Shown here piece by piece: positions 34,872 through 44,060 of a DNA stretch of 64,000 nt. The position numbers and the translations under genes were made by a program. The notes beneath the pieces were generated by a model, which was given only the letters and a program-made list of their open reading frames with translations, was not told the origin of the DNA and did not search any database. Numbering within the stretch: position 1 is the first letter of the stretch; each line of letters opens with the position of its first letter. Source of the stretch: Arthrobacter_D sp015752045 (GTDB lineage: Bacteria > Actinomycetota > Actinomycetes > Actinomycetales > Micrococcaceae); the NCBI RefSeq assembly GCF_015752045.1, contig NZ_JADOUS010000005.1, forward strand, positions 124,001 through 188,000. The letters are read 5' to 3'.

Positions 34872-36701
34872 CTAGCGGACCTGGAGGGTCAGCATGCCCG
34901 TCGCGTTGGACTGGACGACCTCGATCCTCGTCCCCGTGCCGGCGACGACGACGGAGCCCTGCGGGTTCGCGGCGTCGTAGTAGGCGTTCGGGTCGGTGTC
35001 GTCGAAGACGGCGACACCGGGCTGTGACGGAACGGTGAGCGTTGTCGCGCCCGCCGCGGTCTCGCGGTGCAGGCTGAGCGCATCCGTGGCCTGCTTGCCG
35101 AAGGTGGCGTCGAAGCTCTGGATGCGGTTCCGGACCATCGCGCCGTCGGACCACGTCAGCGCCTTCGGGTGGGCGTCCACGGGCAGGGCGAGGCCTGCGC
35201 CCGGGTGCTGTCGCGTGTTGTTGTTGCGCTGCGCGGTGTTCCAGTACGTGATGCTCAAACCGTCCTGGTAGGCGTAGTGCTCCACGGTGTCCGGCGCGGT
35301 GACGCCCCAGCCGAAGTTGTACGGGCCGGTGGCGAGCGTCGCGTCGTAGCCCGCGTACACACGGTTCTCGGCGATGTAGAAGCGGTCCTTGCCCGCGGCG
35401 TCCTTCGGCAGGTTCACGACGACGGCCTGCGGGGCCTTCGTGCCGTGGAAGGACGGACCGATCTTGTGCGTGGACTTCACGCCCGCGGTCGCGACCTCGT
35501 AGTCGAGCCAGCCGAGCTGCAGCTTCTCCCACGCACCCATGTGGTTCGGGGTGGTGCCGATCGAGCCGTTGCCGTGGCCGAGCCAGGAACCGGAACTCAT
35601 GAGGCTCCAGAAGCCTGTACCGTTCTCGCCGCCGCTGGTGTCGTACAGGTCTGGCAGGCCGAGGTCGTGCGCGTACTCGTGCGCGAACACGCCCAGGCCG
35701 CCGTTCTCGGGCTCCGTGGTGTAGTCGCGGATCCAGACGCTGGACTTGCCGATCTTGATGCCGCCGAAGGGGTTCGCCGACGGGCCCGCGGTCCCGCGGC
35801 CCGCCTGGCCGACGGCCCAGCGGTGGGACCAGATGGCCGACGACGCCGCGCCGGCCTCCTCGCCCTCACCGGCGTGGATGGCCTGGAAGTGGTCGATGTA
35901 ACCGTCGGCCTCGTCGAAGTCGCCGTCCTTGTCGAAGTCGTAGCGGTCCCACTGGTCGAACGTCGCGAGGTACGTGTCGATCTCGGCAGGGGTCTTCCCG
36001 GCCGCGATCTGCGAGTCGTACCAGGCGTTCGCGGTGTCCTGCACGAAGCGGGTCATGTCCGCCTGGCTCTCGGTCTCGCCGTAGCTGGCCGAGTTGTAGG
36101 GGACGGTCACCCAGTCGCTGACGTCGCCGTCGACCGTGTACCGCCCGCTGGACAGCTCCCCGTAGACGCTCTTGAGGGACTCGCCCTCCTCGTTGAAGAA
36201 CATGTCGAGGTAGTGCCGGCGGTCGAAGGAATCGGTCCAGTAGGTGGAGTTGTCCACCGCGCGGTCCGGTTCCTTGATGGCGCCGTTCGCGGGACCGGCG
36301 GTCGACGCCGGGAACCGTGGATCGACCTGGTCGCCGAAGTCGACGAGGAAGGAGAGGATCTGGTCGCTGTCCTGCAGGCCGTACTGCGCCCACTGGCCGG
36401 GGGCCACCTTGACGGCCTTCGAGCCGTTCCGGTCCTCGACCTTCGCCTCTCCGGAGAGGACCTTGCCGACGGCCTGCTGGTTGAGGTCGCGGCGCGCGGC
36501 GTCCGCGGGGTCCGAGCGGTCATCGAGCCTTTCGGCGGTGCCGTCGGCGCCGGGCGAGGAGCTGAAGGAGGAGGGCACGGCCGACGCGTCCGCCGCGGGG
36601 CCCGGGGTTGCCTGGGCGCTCATGGGAGCAAGCACGACGGCGCCGGTCACGGCGAGCGCCATCGCGCACCGCAGCCCCCGGGTACGAGCGATGGAATTCA
36701 A
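34872..36701 (-). CDS. Secreted M6 family metalloprotease (immune inhibitor A-like)
   Basis: 609 residues. Signal peptide ending MSAQA. Catalytic zinc motif HEYAHDLGLPD (H341, E342, H345, D351), as in InhA. An EF-hand-like DFDKDGDFDEADG at about 255-267 may bind calcium. The domain typical of InhA N-terminus (FDRRHYLDMFFNEEG) is present. Shorter than InhA (about 800) and lacking the C-terminal VEG/ MAM-like part. TTG start 36701 with AGGAGAACCC. Degrades extracellular proteins; role in virulence is not implied here. Confidence 0.9.
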   Translation of the reverse strand: MNSIARTRGLRCAMALAVTGAVVLAPMSAQATPGPAADASAVPSSFSSSPGADGTAERLDDRSDPADAARRDLNQQAVGKVLSGEAKVEDRNGSKAVKVAPGQWAQYGLQDSDQILSFLVDFGDQVDPRFPASTAGPANGAIKEPDRAVDNSTYWTDSFDRRHYLDMFFNEEGESLKSVYGELSSGRYTVDGDVSDWVTVPYNSASYGETESQADMTRFVQDTANAWYDSQIAAGKTPAEIDTYLATFDQWDRYDFDKDGDFDEADGYIDHFQAIHAGEGEEAGAASSAIWSHRWAVGQAGRGTAGPSANPFGGIKIGKSSVWIRDYTTEPENGGLGVFAHEYAHDLGLPDLYDTSGGENGTGFWSLMSSGSWLGHGNGSIGTTPNHMGAWEKLQLGWLDYEVATAGVKSTHKIGPSFHGTKAPQAVVVNLPKDAAGKDRFYIAENRVYAGYDATLATGPYNFGWGVTAPDTVEHYAYQDGLSITYWNTAQRNNNTRQHPGAGLALPVDAHPKALTWSDGAMVRNRIQSFDATFGKQATDALSLHRETAAGATTLTVPSQPGVAVFDDTDPNAYYDAANPQGSVVVAGTGTRIEVVQSNATGMLTLQVR

Positions 36702-36913
36702 GGGTTCTCCTAAGTGAAATGTCCCAGCCGCCGGAGGGCACCCACCGACCCGGTGCCTCCAGTGACGAACATGTTGCCTGAGTCACACGTTCTGGTGGGA
36801 CCGTAGCATCGACGTCGGACACTTCGACGACCGGTTGCACGCTGTGAACCATCTTCTTCCCCGACTCTGGCGCGGAGGGGAGGGTGGTCGTATAGTTCCG
36901 CGGCGCAGCGGAC

Positions 36914-38050
36914 TCAGGCGAACGGGGCCAGCACTGTCGCCGCCTCGCCGAGCGCGTCGGAGCGGGTGGTCGCATGCACGGAGAAGCGGATGCGGTCCTC
37001 CCCGTGGAGCGTCGCAGTGATGCCGGCGTCCGCCAGGGCCGCGAGCGCGTCGGCCGCCCGCCCGGGAACACCGGCCACCACGATCCCGGCCGTGTCCGAT
37101 CGGTCCCTCGGCGAGAGGACCGGCACCCCGACGGCGGGGAGGTGGCCGATGAGCGCCTGGGCGTGGGTGGCGACGACGCCCTCGATCGCCGGTATGCCCA
37201 CCGTCTCGATGAGCGCGAGGGCCTCGGCGAGGGCGCCGGTCGCGTAGGGCGAGAGGTTGGAGACGGAGAAGCGCTGCGCTCCGGGCAGCGGCGGGTGCTC
37301 CTCGCCGTCGTACCTGCGGGAATCGGTGACGCCCGTCCACCCGGTGAGCAGCGGCTCGATCCGCTCCATCCCCCGCGCCGACAGGGCGAGGGCCGCCACG
37401 CCCCAGCCGGCGCGGATCCACTTCTGCGCGCCCACGATCAGCACGTCGGCGAGCGTCCACTCGAGGTCCGCGACGCCGAAGGCCTGGATGCCGTCGACCA
37501 CCAGCAGCCGGTCGGGGCCGATCACCGTGCGGATGCCGGCGAGGTCGGCGCGGTAGCCGGTGCGGAAGTCGACGGCGCTGACACTCACCGCGACGGTGTC
37601 CCCGGTCAAAGCACGGGCGACGACGTCGGGCGTCATGCGGGTGCCGGGTCCGCCGGTCAGGTCGACGCGCGCCCGGCCCGCGGCGCTGGTGCGCAGCCAG
37701 GGGTAGGTGTTGGCAGGGAACTCGCCGGCGCTGACGAGCACCGATCCGCCGGTGAGGCCGAAGGCCACCTGGAACAGACCGAGCGAGGTGCTGCCGGTCA
37801 GCCCGACGTTCTGGAGGGGGAAACCGCTGAGTCGCGCGAAGGATTCCCGGGCACGGAGGTCCTCCCCGTACAGGGTGTCACCCGACCGGACGCTGCCGTC
37901 GGCGGCGAGTTCCAGGAGGTGCGCCACCCGGTCGCGGACCGGCCGGGACGGCGGCCCGTAGCTGGCGAAGTTCAGGAATCCGCGTCCTTCCGTGAAGGAC
38001 GCCCGGTAGGACGCGAACACGGCGTCGTCATGTCCTGCGGGACTGCTCAT
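36914..38050 (-). CDS. Class V aminotransferase family PLP enzyme
   Basis: 378 residues. Aminotransferase V fold with PLP lysine in GAQKWIRAGWG, preceded by LLVVDGIQAFGVADLEW (Asp and Gln contacting the cofactor). Similar to isopenicillin N epimerase/cysteine desulfurase relatives. Substrate unknown. ATG 38050 with AGGAGGAAC; an upstream ATG at 38077 lacks a site. 212 bp upstream of the protease gene. Confidence 0.88.
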   Translation of the reverse strand: MSSPAGHDDAVFASYRASFTEGRGFLNFASYGPPSRPVRDRVAHLLELAADGSVRSGDTLYGEDLRARESFARLSGFPLQNVGLTGSTSLGLFQVAFGLTGGSVLVSAGEFPANTYPWLRTSAAGRARVDLTGGPGTRMTPDVVARALTGDTVAVSVSAVDFRTGYRADLAGIRTVIGPDRLLVVDGIQAFGVADLEWTLADVLIVGAQKWIRAGWGVAALALSARGMERIEPLLTGWTGVTDSRRYDGEEHPPLPGAQRFSVSNLSPYATGALAEALALIETVGIPAIEGVVATHAQALIGHLPAVGVPVLSPRDRSDTAGIVVAGVPGRAADALAALADAGITATLHGEDRIRFSVHATTRSDALGEAATVLAPFA

Positions 38051-38111
38051 GCTGTTCCTCCTGTCGGCCCGGAGCACGCTCCGCTGTTCGTCCTGCAGCG
38101 GGCTCGACGAC

Positions 38112-38540
38112 CTAGATGCCGCACTCCTCGCTGACCGTCGCAGCGGCGTTCTCGAACTCGGCCTTGAGTTCCGGCATCTCGGTCACCTGCGTCTGGACCT
38201 CGGCCCGTCCCTTGGCGAAGATATCGGCCAGGGTCTGCAGCGGGTCCTGCAGGGCGTCGGAGGCCCCCGTCGCCAGGTCGTCGAGCTGGCCGGCCATCTC
38301 CGCGACCTTCTCGTCCGACATACCGGAGTCGATGGGCTTCAGAATCACCTCGACTTCGGAGCACGTGTCTTCGGTCGACAGTTGCTGCGACGCCTCGGCC
38401 GTCGGCTGCTGCGATGCCTGGGGCGTCGGCTGCTGCGACACCTCGGCCGGTGGTTGCTGCGATGCTTCGGACGAAGGCTCCTGCGAGCCGCAGGCCGTGA
38501 GTGCGAGGAGCAGTGCAGTGAGCGTCAACAGTTTCTTCAA
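38112..38540 (-). CDS. Lipoprotein with octapeptide SQQP repeats
   Basis: 142 residues. Lipobox LALTAC, then four copies of an 8-residue unit (SQQPPAEV, SQQPTPQA, SQQPTAEA, SQQLSTED; about residues 28-58) and a helical domain of about 80 residues bounded by two Cys (DTCSEV and EECGI). It resembles the lipoprotein at 57372 in layout. Function unknown. ATG 38540. Confidence 0.78.
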   Translation of the reverse strand: MKKLLTLTALLLALTACGSQEPSSEASQQPPAEVSQQPTPQASQQPTAEASQQLSTEDTCSEVEVILKPIDSGMSDEKVAEMAGQLDDLATGASDALQDPLQTLADIFAKGRAEVQTQVTEMPELKAEFENAAATVSEECGI

Positions 38541-38644
38541 GATTCCCCCAGTGTGATTCCAGTGCCTTCATCGTTGCATGCGGGGAGGCCCGGATCCGGA
38601 ACCTCGACTGCGCCGCGCGCGGTGGAAGCGTGTGCGACCGGCCC

Positions 38645-39601
38645 TCAGCGGCGCTTGTTCTTGCCCTTGAGCAGGGGGTTGGGGCTGTTCGTGGCGATCC
38701 GCTCCGACCGATCGTCGGCCGGCACGGCCCGCCCGCGCCCGGCAGTGCGGGCCGCCCTGCCGCGCGCGCGGCCAGGCCGCGCAGACCGGCGGGAGCGGTC
38801 GTCAGTGTCGGAGCCGGCATCGGCGTCGGTCATCGATTCGCCGTCGACGATGGTGACGATGCGTTCCTTCCGGACCTCTTCCCTCACCGTGGTCCTGCCC
38901 GTGACGGTGGTCCGTGCCAGCCGGACACGCTCGACGGGCACGGTCTCCCTGCCCAGCACGACGGCCCGCTCCTCGTGGCCGACGAGCTCGACGACGTCCT
39001 CCTGGAAAAGAGAATCGTCCATCGTGGCGTCGGCCTTGGTGATCGGCTCCCGCTCGGTCAGCAGCTCCTCCTTCAGCAGGGGCACCGTCCGGGTGGCTTC
39101 CTCGGTGATCACGTACTTCCGCAGCCGGACGCGGGCGGCCTCGTACGCCTCCGTCCCGACGCGGAGCTGCTCCTCGGAGCGGATCATCCAGGGTTCGCCG
39201 CCGCCACGCCGCTCCCGGGTGACCGCGCCGTCGTCCGACGCCGTCACGTCCTCCGCCGTCGTCGCCGCCGATGCCGTCGTTCTCTCATCCAGACCGTAGT
39301 GCGCGTACAGCACGCCCTTGTCCTCCGGGCTCAGGTGTCCGTCGCGCTCGATCGACGGGGCGTTCCTGATGAGGTCCCGCGGATACGCGACGACGAGCCG
39401 GCCGTCCTGCACGGCGGCGCCCTCGAGGGGCACGAAGGACTCCTTCGTGCCGAACAGGCCGGTGTGGACGGTCACCCAGGTCGGCGTTTCGGTGGCGTCG
39501 TTCAGGTACACCTCGCCGATCGAGCCCACCTTGTCCCCCTGGTCCGTGACGACCGCGGTGCGGTGGCCGAGGAGGTGATCGAGATCGTGCATCGTGAGCA
39601 T
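38645..39601 (-). CDS. PRC-barrel and DUF2382 domain stress protein
   Basis: 318 residues. PRC-barrel at 1-105 (TVHTGLFGTKESFVPLEGA), DUF2382 at about 140-250 (VRLRKYVITEEATRTVPLLK; repeated IT-x-E / RIR elements), and a basic Arg/Lys tail SNPNPLLKGKNKRR-like. Such proteins are stress-induced in actinobacteria, function unknown. ATG 39601 after ACAGGAATCCC. An AAGCATGCTT palindrome lies about 80 bp upstream. Confidence 0.9.
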   Translation of the reverse strand: MLTMHDLDHLLGHRTAVVTDQGDKVGSIGEVYLNDATETPTWVTVHTGLFGTKESFVPLEGAAVQDGRLVVAYPRDLIRNAPSIERDGHLSPEDKGVLYAHYGLDERTTASAATTAEDVTASDDGAVTRERRGGGEPWMIRSEEQLRVGTEAYEAARVRLRKYVITEEATRTVPLLKEELLTEREPITKADATMDDSLFQEDVVELVGHEERAVVLGRETVPVERVRLARTTVTGRTTVREEVRKERIVTIVDGESMTDADAGSDTDDRSRRSARPGRARGRAARTAGRGRAVPADDRSERIATNSPNPLLKGKNKRR

Positions 39602-39677
39602 GGGATTCCTGTCGTCGGTGTCGCCCGCGTGAAGCGACGCATTGACGACAGACTAGAGCGATCCACCCCCATATAAC

Positions 39678-39687
39678 AAGCATGCTT
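39678..39687. promoter_or_regulatory. Palindrome near the PRC-barrel promoter
   Basis: AAGCATGCTT, with TGTTATAT (a likely -10) just beyond it on the minus strand, about 80 bp before the PRC-barrel start. Candidate operator. Confidence 0.4.
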
Positions 39688-39739
39688 ACTATCACGACCG
39701 GGCCAGGCGTCCACCGGCCGTGGATGCTTCCGGCGGGCC

Positions 39740-40711
39740 TCAGTCCAGGACGAGCGCGGCCAGCAGTTCGTCCGATCGCGCCTGCGCCCCCAGGTCGTGG
39801 GCCCCGCCGCCGACCAGCAGCTCATCGGCGCCCGTCCGCGCCCGGAGCGCGGTGAGTTGCTGCTGCACCTCCGCCACCGTCCCGTACACGGCCCCGGCGA
39901 GGGACTCCCGCACGAGCCCGTCCTGCCGCTCCGTCAACGGGTCCGCGGCATCGTCCAGGGATGGGAAGAATCCCTTCGTGCGGGAGACGGCGAGCGCCCG
40001 GGCCTCGGGCAGGAGCAGCTGCCGAGCCTCCGCCGTCGTGCGTGCCACCGCCACGTTCAGGGACACCGTGACGTGCGGCGCGTCCCACCACGGGGACGGG
40101 CGGAAGGACTCCCGGTAACGCTCGAGCGCGGGATCGGCGTCCCGGGACAGGGCCGGTCCGCCGAGCACGACGGCGAGGCCCGCTCGCGCTGCGATGTCCA
40201 GACCCTGGCCCGTAGCCAGGACGAAGACCGGTGTCCGGCCGCCGTCCGCCGGACGGGCGGTGATCGGGGCGGTGCCTCCGAGGAACGCGAGGAGATCGGC
40301 GATGTCCTGTTCGAACCGGTCGGCATCTTCCCTGCCGGCCCTGAGCGCGGTGCGCACCGCGGAGGTGAAACCGAGCGACCGGCCCACACCGAGGTCGAAC
40401 CGACCCCCGCTCAGCGCGTTCAGGGTCGCTGCCTGCTCGGCGACCACCAGGGGCTGGTGGTTGGGCAGCATGATGCCGCCCGTCCCGACGCGGATCCTCG
40501 TCGTCGCGGAGAGGACGGCGGCCGCCAGCACGGCGGGCACCGACCCCGCGATACCGGGCACACCGTGGTGCTCAGCGACCCAGAACCTCCGGTAGCCGAG
40601 CAGCTCCGCCCGCTGCGCCCGCGTGATGACGTGCTGCAGGGCCTCGGCCTCGGAGGAACCGGTCCGGGACTGGGCGCGGTCGAGGATGGACACGCGGGCG
40701 AAGGAGGTCAT
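39740..40711 (-). CDS. LLM class flavin-dependent oxidoreductase
   Basis: 323 residues. Luciferase-like monooxygenase fold: GYRRFWVAEHHGVPG, IRVGTGGIMLPNHQPLVVAEQ and GRFDLGVGRS are the conserved flavin/substrate strands. Uses reduced FMN or F420; cofactor not decided by sequence. ATG 40711 with CAGGGAT upstream. The C-terminal part is typical of bacterial LLM members. Substrate unknown. Confidence 0.92.
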   Translation of the reverse strand: MTSFARVSILDRAQSRTGSSEAEALQHVITRAQRAELLGYRRFWVAEHHGVPGIAGSVPAVLAAAVLSATTRIRVGTGGIMLPNHQPLVVAEQAATLNALSGGRFDLGVGRSLGFTSAVRTALRAGREDADRFEQDIADLLAFLGGTAPITARPADGGRTPVFVLATGQGLDIAARAGLAVVLGGPALSRDADPALERYRESFRPSPWWDAPHVTVSLNVAVARTTAEARQLLLPEARALAVSRTKGFFPSLDDAADPLTERQDGLVRESLAGAVYGTVAEVQQQLTALRARTGADELLVGGGAHDLGAQARSDELLAALVLD

Positions 40712-40836
40712 ATCCCTGGAACCAACGACGCCGCGGCACCATTCCGGTAGTGTGGCGCCACAGGCGTCAGGGATGTCGCCCGAGCCAGCCGGACAACGGG
40801 GTACGGCCGGCCCAGAACACCAGCGGGGTCAGCGTC

Positions 40837-41169
40837 ATGGGCATCTTCACCAGGTTCCGTCGAAGGACACAGCAGCTGCCGGCGCCGGCGGCACCCGCCC
40901 TGAGCGGGGAGGCTGGGCTTCTTCGCCTCGCGGACAGCATCGCCGGCTCCCAGGCACGGCTTCTCCTGATCTCCGATCGCGTTGCCGCGGGCCGCGCGGA
41001 AGCGGGCGACGAGGCTCGCCTGCGCATCCAGCGCGAGATCACGGCGAGCTTCCGGAAGCGCATCGAGAAGGTCGCCCTCCCGACGGACATCGGTGACGAC
41101 GTCGAGGTGTGGCTGCGCTCCACTCCCCTGCAGGCCCCCGCGGATGGGCGCGAGTACCGGCCCCACTAG
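40837..41169 (+). CDS. Small hypothetical protein
   Basis: 110 residues, basic N-terminus (MGIFTRFRRRTQ) and a helical middle (RLADSIAGSQARLLLISDRV), no membrane helix. No family recognised. ATG 40837 without a strong ribosome site. 101 bp before the metal-dependent hydrolase-like gene. Confidence 0.5.
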   Translation: MGIFTRFRRRTQQLPAPAAPALSGEAGLLRLADSIAGSQARLLLISDRVAAGRAEAGDEARLRIQREITASFRKRIEKVALPTDIGDDVEVWLRSTPLQAPADGREYRPH

Positions 41170-41269
41170 GACCCCGGTCCGATAATGACGGTGGCACGCG
41201 TCAGGATGGGATCTCGTCGTCGGCCGTGATCCTGCGGACCGGCGCGGTCTCACCGAAAGGACTCCCGCC

Positions 41270-42115
41270 ATGATGGGCGCCCACCATGCTGCCTGCGGCG
41301 CCGCCGCCTGGGTAGCAGCCACCACCCGCATCGAGATCCATCCGGGCCATCTCCTGCCGATTCTGCCCGACACCGTCACCCTCGGCCTGGGGCTCCTCGA
41401 CGTCAGTCCTGTCGGCGTCGTCACCGGCGCCCTCGTCACGGCGGGTGCGGCGCTCCTGCCCGACGCCGATCACCACAGCGCCACGATCGCCCACTCCCTG
41501 CCCCCGCTGTCCAACATGTTCTGCGCCGGCGTCGGGGCCATCTCAGGAGGCCACCGACGCGGCACCCACTCCGCACTCGGGGTCGTGGCGTTCGTCGCCG
41601 TCGCGTTCGTCGCCGGATTGTGGACCGTCGAGACCGCCGATTTCGGGACCATCTATCCCGGCGCGGGACTCCTCACGGTCCTGCTGGTCTCCTTCGCGGC
41701 GAAAGCCCTGAAGATCATCCCGGACCGGATGCGGAGGTCGCCGTGGGCGGTGGGCCTCACCGCCGGCGCGTTCATCACGGCGTTCGCGCCCGAGGAGCAG
41801 TTCTGGTTCCCGCTCGCGGTGGGCATCGGCGTCGTGGTGCACATCCTCGGCGACATGCTGACCACCGGCGGCTGCAACCCGGTGTACCCGTTCCGGCTCA
41901 GGAGGCCGCGCAGCCTGGCGAAGATGCCCGTCGTCGCCCAGGTGTGGCGCCCCAACGGCAACATCGCGGTGCCGGTCCTCGGCAACGCCGGATCACTCCG
42001 CGAGTGGTGCCTGCTCGTGCCCGTCTCGCTCTACGCTCTCGGCGGGATCGGGTGGGCCGTCATGAAGATCGACGACGGCGCCATGGTGATCGCCCGAGCC
42101 GCGGGAGCCGGCTGA
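41270..42115 (+). CDS. Membrane-bound metal-dependent hydrolase (YdjM/DUF457-like)
   Basis: 281 residues, about six membrane segments. His/Asp motifs include MGAHHAACGAAAWVA, LLPDADHHSATIAHS and HRRGTHSALG, matching the zinc-binding positions of YdjM/LexA-regulated phage-like hydrolases. Later HILGDMLTTGGCNPVYPF is also typical. Substrate unknown; lipid phosphate is sometimes proposed. ATG 41270 after GAAAGGA. Confidence 0.84.
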   Translation: MMGAHHAACGAAAWVAATTRIEIHPGHLLPILPDTVTLGLGLLDVSPVGVVTGALVTAGAALLPDADHHSATIAHSLPPLSNMFCAGVGAISGGHRRGTHSALGVVAFVAVAFVAGLWTVETADFGTIYPGAGLLTVLLVSFAAKALKIIPDRMRRSPWAVGLTAGAFITAFAPEEQFWFPLAVGIGVVVHILGDMLTTGGCNPVYPFRLRRPRSLAKMPVVAQVWRPNGNIAVPVLGNAGSLREWCLLVPVSLYALGGIGWAVMKIDDGAMVIARAAGAG

Positions 42116-42209
42116 CGGCGCGGCGGGACGTGCTGGAACACGGCCGGGCCGGGTCCGTACCGATGCCTGATGAGGGAGAGGTCGATGCAGGGTGCCCTTC
42201 GGACCGCGG

Positions 42210-42905
42210 TCAGCAGCCGTCCTGGCCGCAGGCGGGGCCGTCGGGTGACGGCGTGAGCGACACCAGGGGGTGGGACTCGCGCCACGCCTGGTCCAGTGCC
42301 TGGCGGAACAGCTCGACGGGCTGCGCCCCGGAGATCCCGTACTTGCGGTCGACGACGAAGAACGGCACGCCCTGTACGCCGAGCGTGCGGGCCTCCTCGA
42401 TGTCGTCCCGGACGTCGGCGGCGAACCGGTCACCCGCGACTGTGTCCCGGATCTCGTCCTCGCCGAGGCCGATGCCCGTCCCGAGGGAGACGAGGACCTC
42501 GACGTCGGAGGTGTCCAGTCCCTGCTCGAAGTGGGCGGACATGATGGCTTCCTTCGCCGCGTCACCCCGTCCCCGGGATTTCGCAAGATGCAGGAAGCGG
42601 TGCGCAGTGAAGCTGTTGCCCACGACCACGCGGTCGAAGTCGAAGGAGAGACCGTCCCCGGCGGACTGCTGGACGAGGTGCTGCCACATCTCCTGGACCT
42701 GCTCCGGAGCGATGCCCTTGCGTTCGGCGAGGTACTGCTGCTCGGTACCGTCGTAGTGGTCGGGGAGGGAGGGATCGAGCTGGAAGCTCTTCCATGTCAC
42801 CTCCACGCTGTCCCGGTGGGGGAATCCCGCAAGGGCTTTCTCGAAGCGGCGCTTGCCCACGTAGCACCAGGGGCATTTGACGTCGGACCAGATCTCGATA
42901 TGCAT
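42210..42905 (-). CDS. DsbA-family (FrnE-like) oxidoreductase
   Basis: 231 residues (or 236 if GTG 42920 is used). Thioredoxin fold with a CPWC active site (SDVKCPWCYVGKRRFEKA) near the N-terminus and the FrnE pattern SFTAHRFLHLAKSRG; VQGVPFFVVDRKYGISGAQP has the cis-Pro loop. No signal peptide, so cytoplasmic. C-terminal CGQDGC adds two Cys. May isomerise disulfides or a polyketide-like substrate. Confidence 0.9.
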   Translation of the reverse strand: MHIEIWSDVKCPWCYVGKRRFEKALAGFPHRDSVEVTWKSFQLDPSLPDHYDGTEQQYLAERKGIAPEQVQEMWQHLVQQSAGDGLSFDFDRVVVGNSFTAHRFLHLAKSRGRGDAAKEAIMSAHFEQGLDTSDVEVLVSLGTGIGLGEDEIRDTVAGDRFAADVRDDIEEARTLGVQGVPFFVVDRKYGISGAQPVELFRQALDQAWRESHPLVSLTPSPDGPACGQDGC

Positions 42906-42924
42906 ATCCTGCGCAACCACGGAA

Positions 42925-42960
42925 CGCTCAGGCGCTATTCCCGCAGGGAGCGCCTGAGCG
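42925..42960 (-). terminator. Hairpin terminator after the 52-residue gene
   Basis: Perfect 12-bp stem CGCTCAGGCGCT (42925-42936) / AGCGCCTGAGCG (42949-42960), 12-nt loop, just downstream of the stop at 42967 and just upstream of the DsbA-family gene. Confidence 0.7.
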
Positions 42961-42966
42961 TCGCCG

Positions 42967-43125
42967 CTACTTGCGGTTCAGCAGGCCGCGGAGGATTCCG
43001 CCGGCCTTGCCCGCGGGGACGGGCGTTCCGCGCTGACCGGTACCGGCAGGCTTGCCGGCAGTGCCGGTGCCCTTGTTGCCGAGGTAACGGCCCGCGGCGT
43101 TCTTGAGCGTGTTGCTGATTCCCAT
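42967..43125 (-). CDS. 52-residue basic hypothetical protein
   Basis: Short, Gly/Lys-rich (NAAGRYLGNKGTGTAG; AGGILRGLLNRK). ATG 43125 is preceded by CCGAAGGAGACC, a very good ribosome site, and a hairpin terminator follows, which supports a real gene. No family recognised. Confidence 0.6.
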   Translation of the reverse strand: MGISNTLKNAAGRYLGNKGTGTAGKPAGTGQRGTPVPAGKAGGILRGLLNRK

Positions 43126-43199
43126 GATGGTCTCCTTCGGTTGCGCGTCTGCACCCGAGAACATCAGGTGGCTTACTAGTTTATCCCGCGCTCCCCGCC

Positions 43200-44060
43200 C
43201 TAGGGCGCATCAAGGTGTCCCGGCGGTTCGACGGCCAGGCCGGAACGCTTCAGGAGGGCGTAGGTCTTGGAGTGCTTCGGCCTGAAGAAGACCTCGTCCG
43301 GCGTGCCCGCCTCCACGATGATGCCCTGGTCCATCACCACGATCACGTCCGCGATGTCGCGCGCGAACTGCATCTCGTGGGTGACGATCACCATGGTGGT
43401 GCCCTGGGCGGCGATGGACTTGATGACCGCCAGCACCTCCTCGACGAGCTCAGGGTCCAGCGCCGAGGTGGGCTCGTCGAACAGCATCACACTCGGATCC
43501 ATGGCGAGCGCCCGGGCGATCGCGACGCGCTGCTTCTGCCCGCCGGAGAGCTTGGACGGGTAGTTGTCCTTCCGGTCCAGCAGGCCGACCCTCTTCAGGT
43601 TCTCGAGCGCGTGCTTCTCCGCGGCTTCCTTGGACATCTTCTTCACATCGCGCAGGGGTGCCATCACGTTGCCCAGGGCGGTCTTGTTCAGGAACAGGTT
43701 GAACTGCTGGAACACCATGCCGAGATCGGTGCGTTTGAGGGCCGTCACGGACGCCTTCTCGTCCACGAGCTTCCCCCCGCGCTCCTCGTAGCCGACCATG
43801 TGCCCGTTCACGAGGATCCGGCCGCTGTCGATCGTCTCGAGCTTGTTCATGCAGCGGAGCAGCGTGCTCTTGCCGGAACCGCTCGAGCCGAGGATCACCA
43901 CCGTCTCCCCCTTGTGGACATCGAGGTCGACGCCTTTCAGGACCTCGATCCGGTTGACTTCATGCCGTCTCCCCCGCAGTCGCTCGAACAGCCCGGGAGT
44001 CTTGGTCACGATGAACGTCTTGTGGACGTCCCGGGCGCTTACGATCACTTCGTCAGACAT
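43200..44060 (-). CDS. Amino-acid ABC transporter ATP-binding protein
   Basis: 286 residues. Walker A GSSGSGKST, Q-loop, signature LSGGQKQRVAIARAL, Walker B VMLFDEPTSALD, H-loop TMVIVTHEM: a GlnQ/HisP/ArtP-type ATPase, with an extra region after strand 1 (RGRRHEVNRIEVL) that widens the domain. ATG 44060 lies 8 bp inside the permease gene. Energises the importer encoded by the next genes of the operon. Confidence 0.93.
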   Translation of the reverse strand: MSDEVIVSARDVHKTFIVTKTPGLFERLRGRRHEVNRIEVLKGVDLDVHKGETVVILGSSGSGKSTLLRCMNKLETIDSGRILVNGHMVGYEERGGKLVDEKASVTALKRTDLGMVFQQFNLFLNKTALGNVMAPLRDVKKMSKEAAEKHALENLKRVGLLDRKDNYPSKLSGGQKQRVAIARALAMDPSVMLFDEPTSALDPELVEEVLAVIKSIAAQGTTMVIVTHEMQFARDIADVIVVMDQGIIVEAGTPDEVFFRPKHSKTYALLKRSGLAVEPPGHLDAP

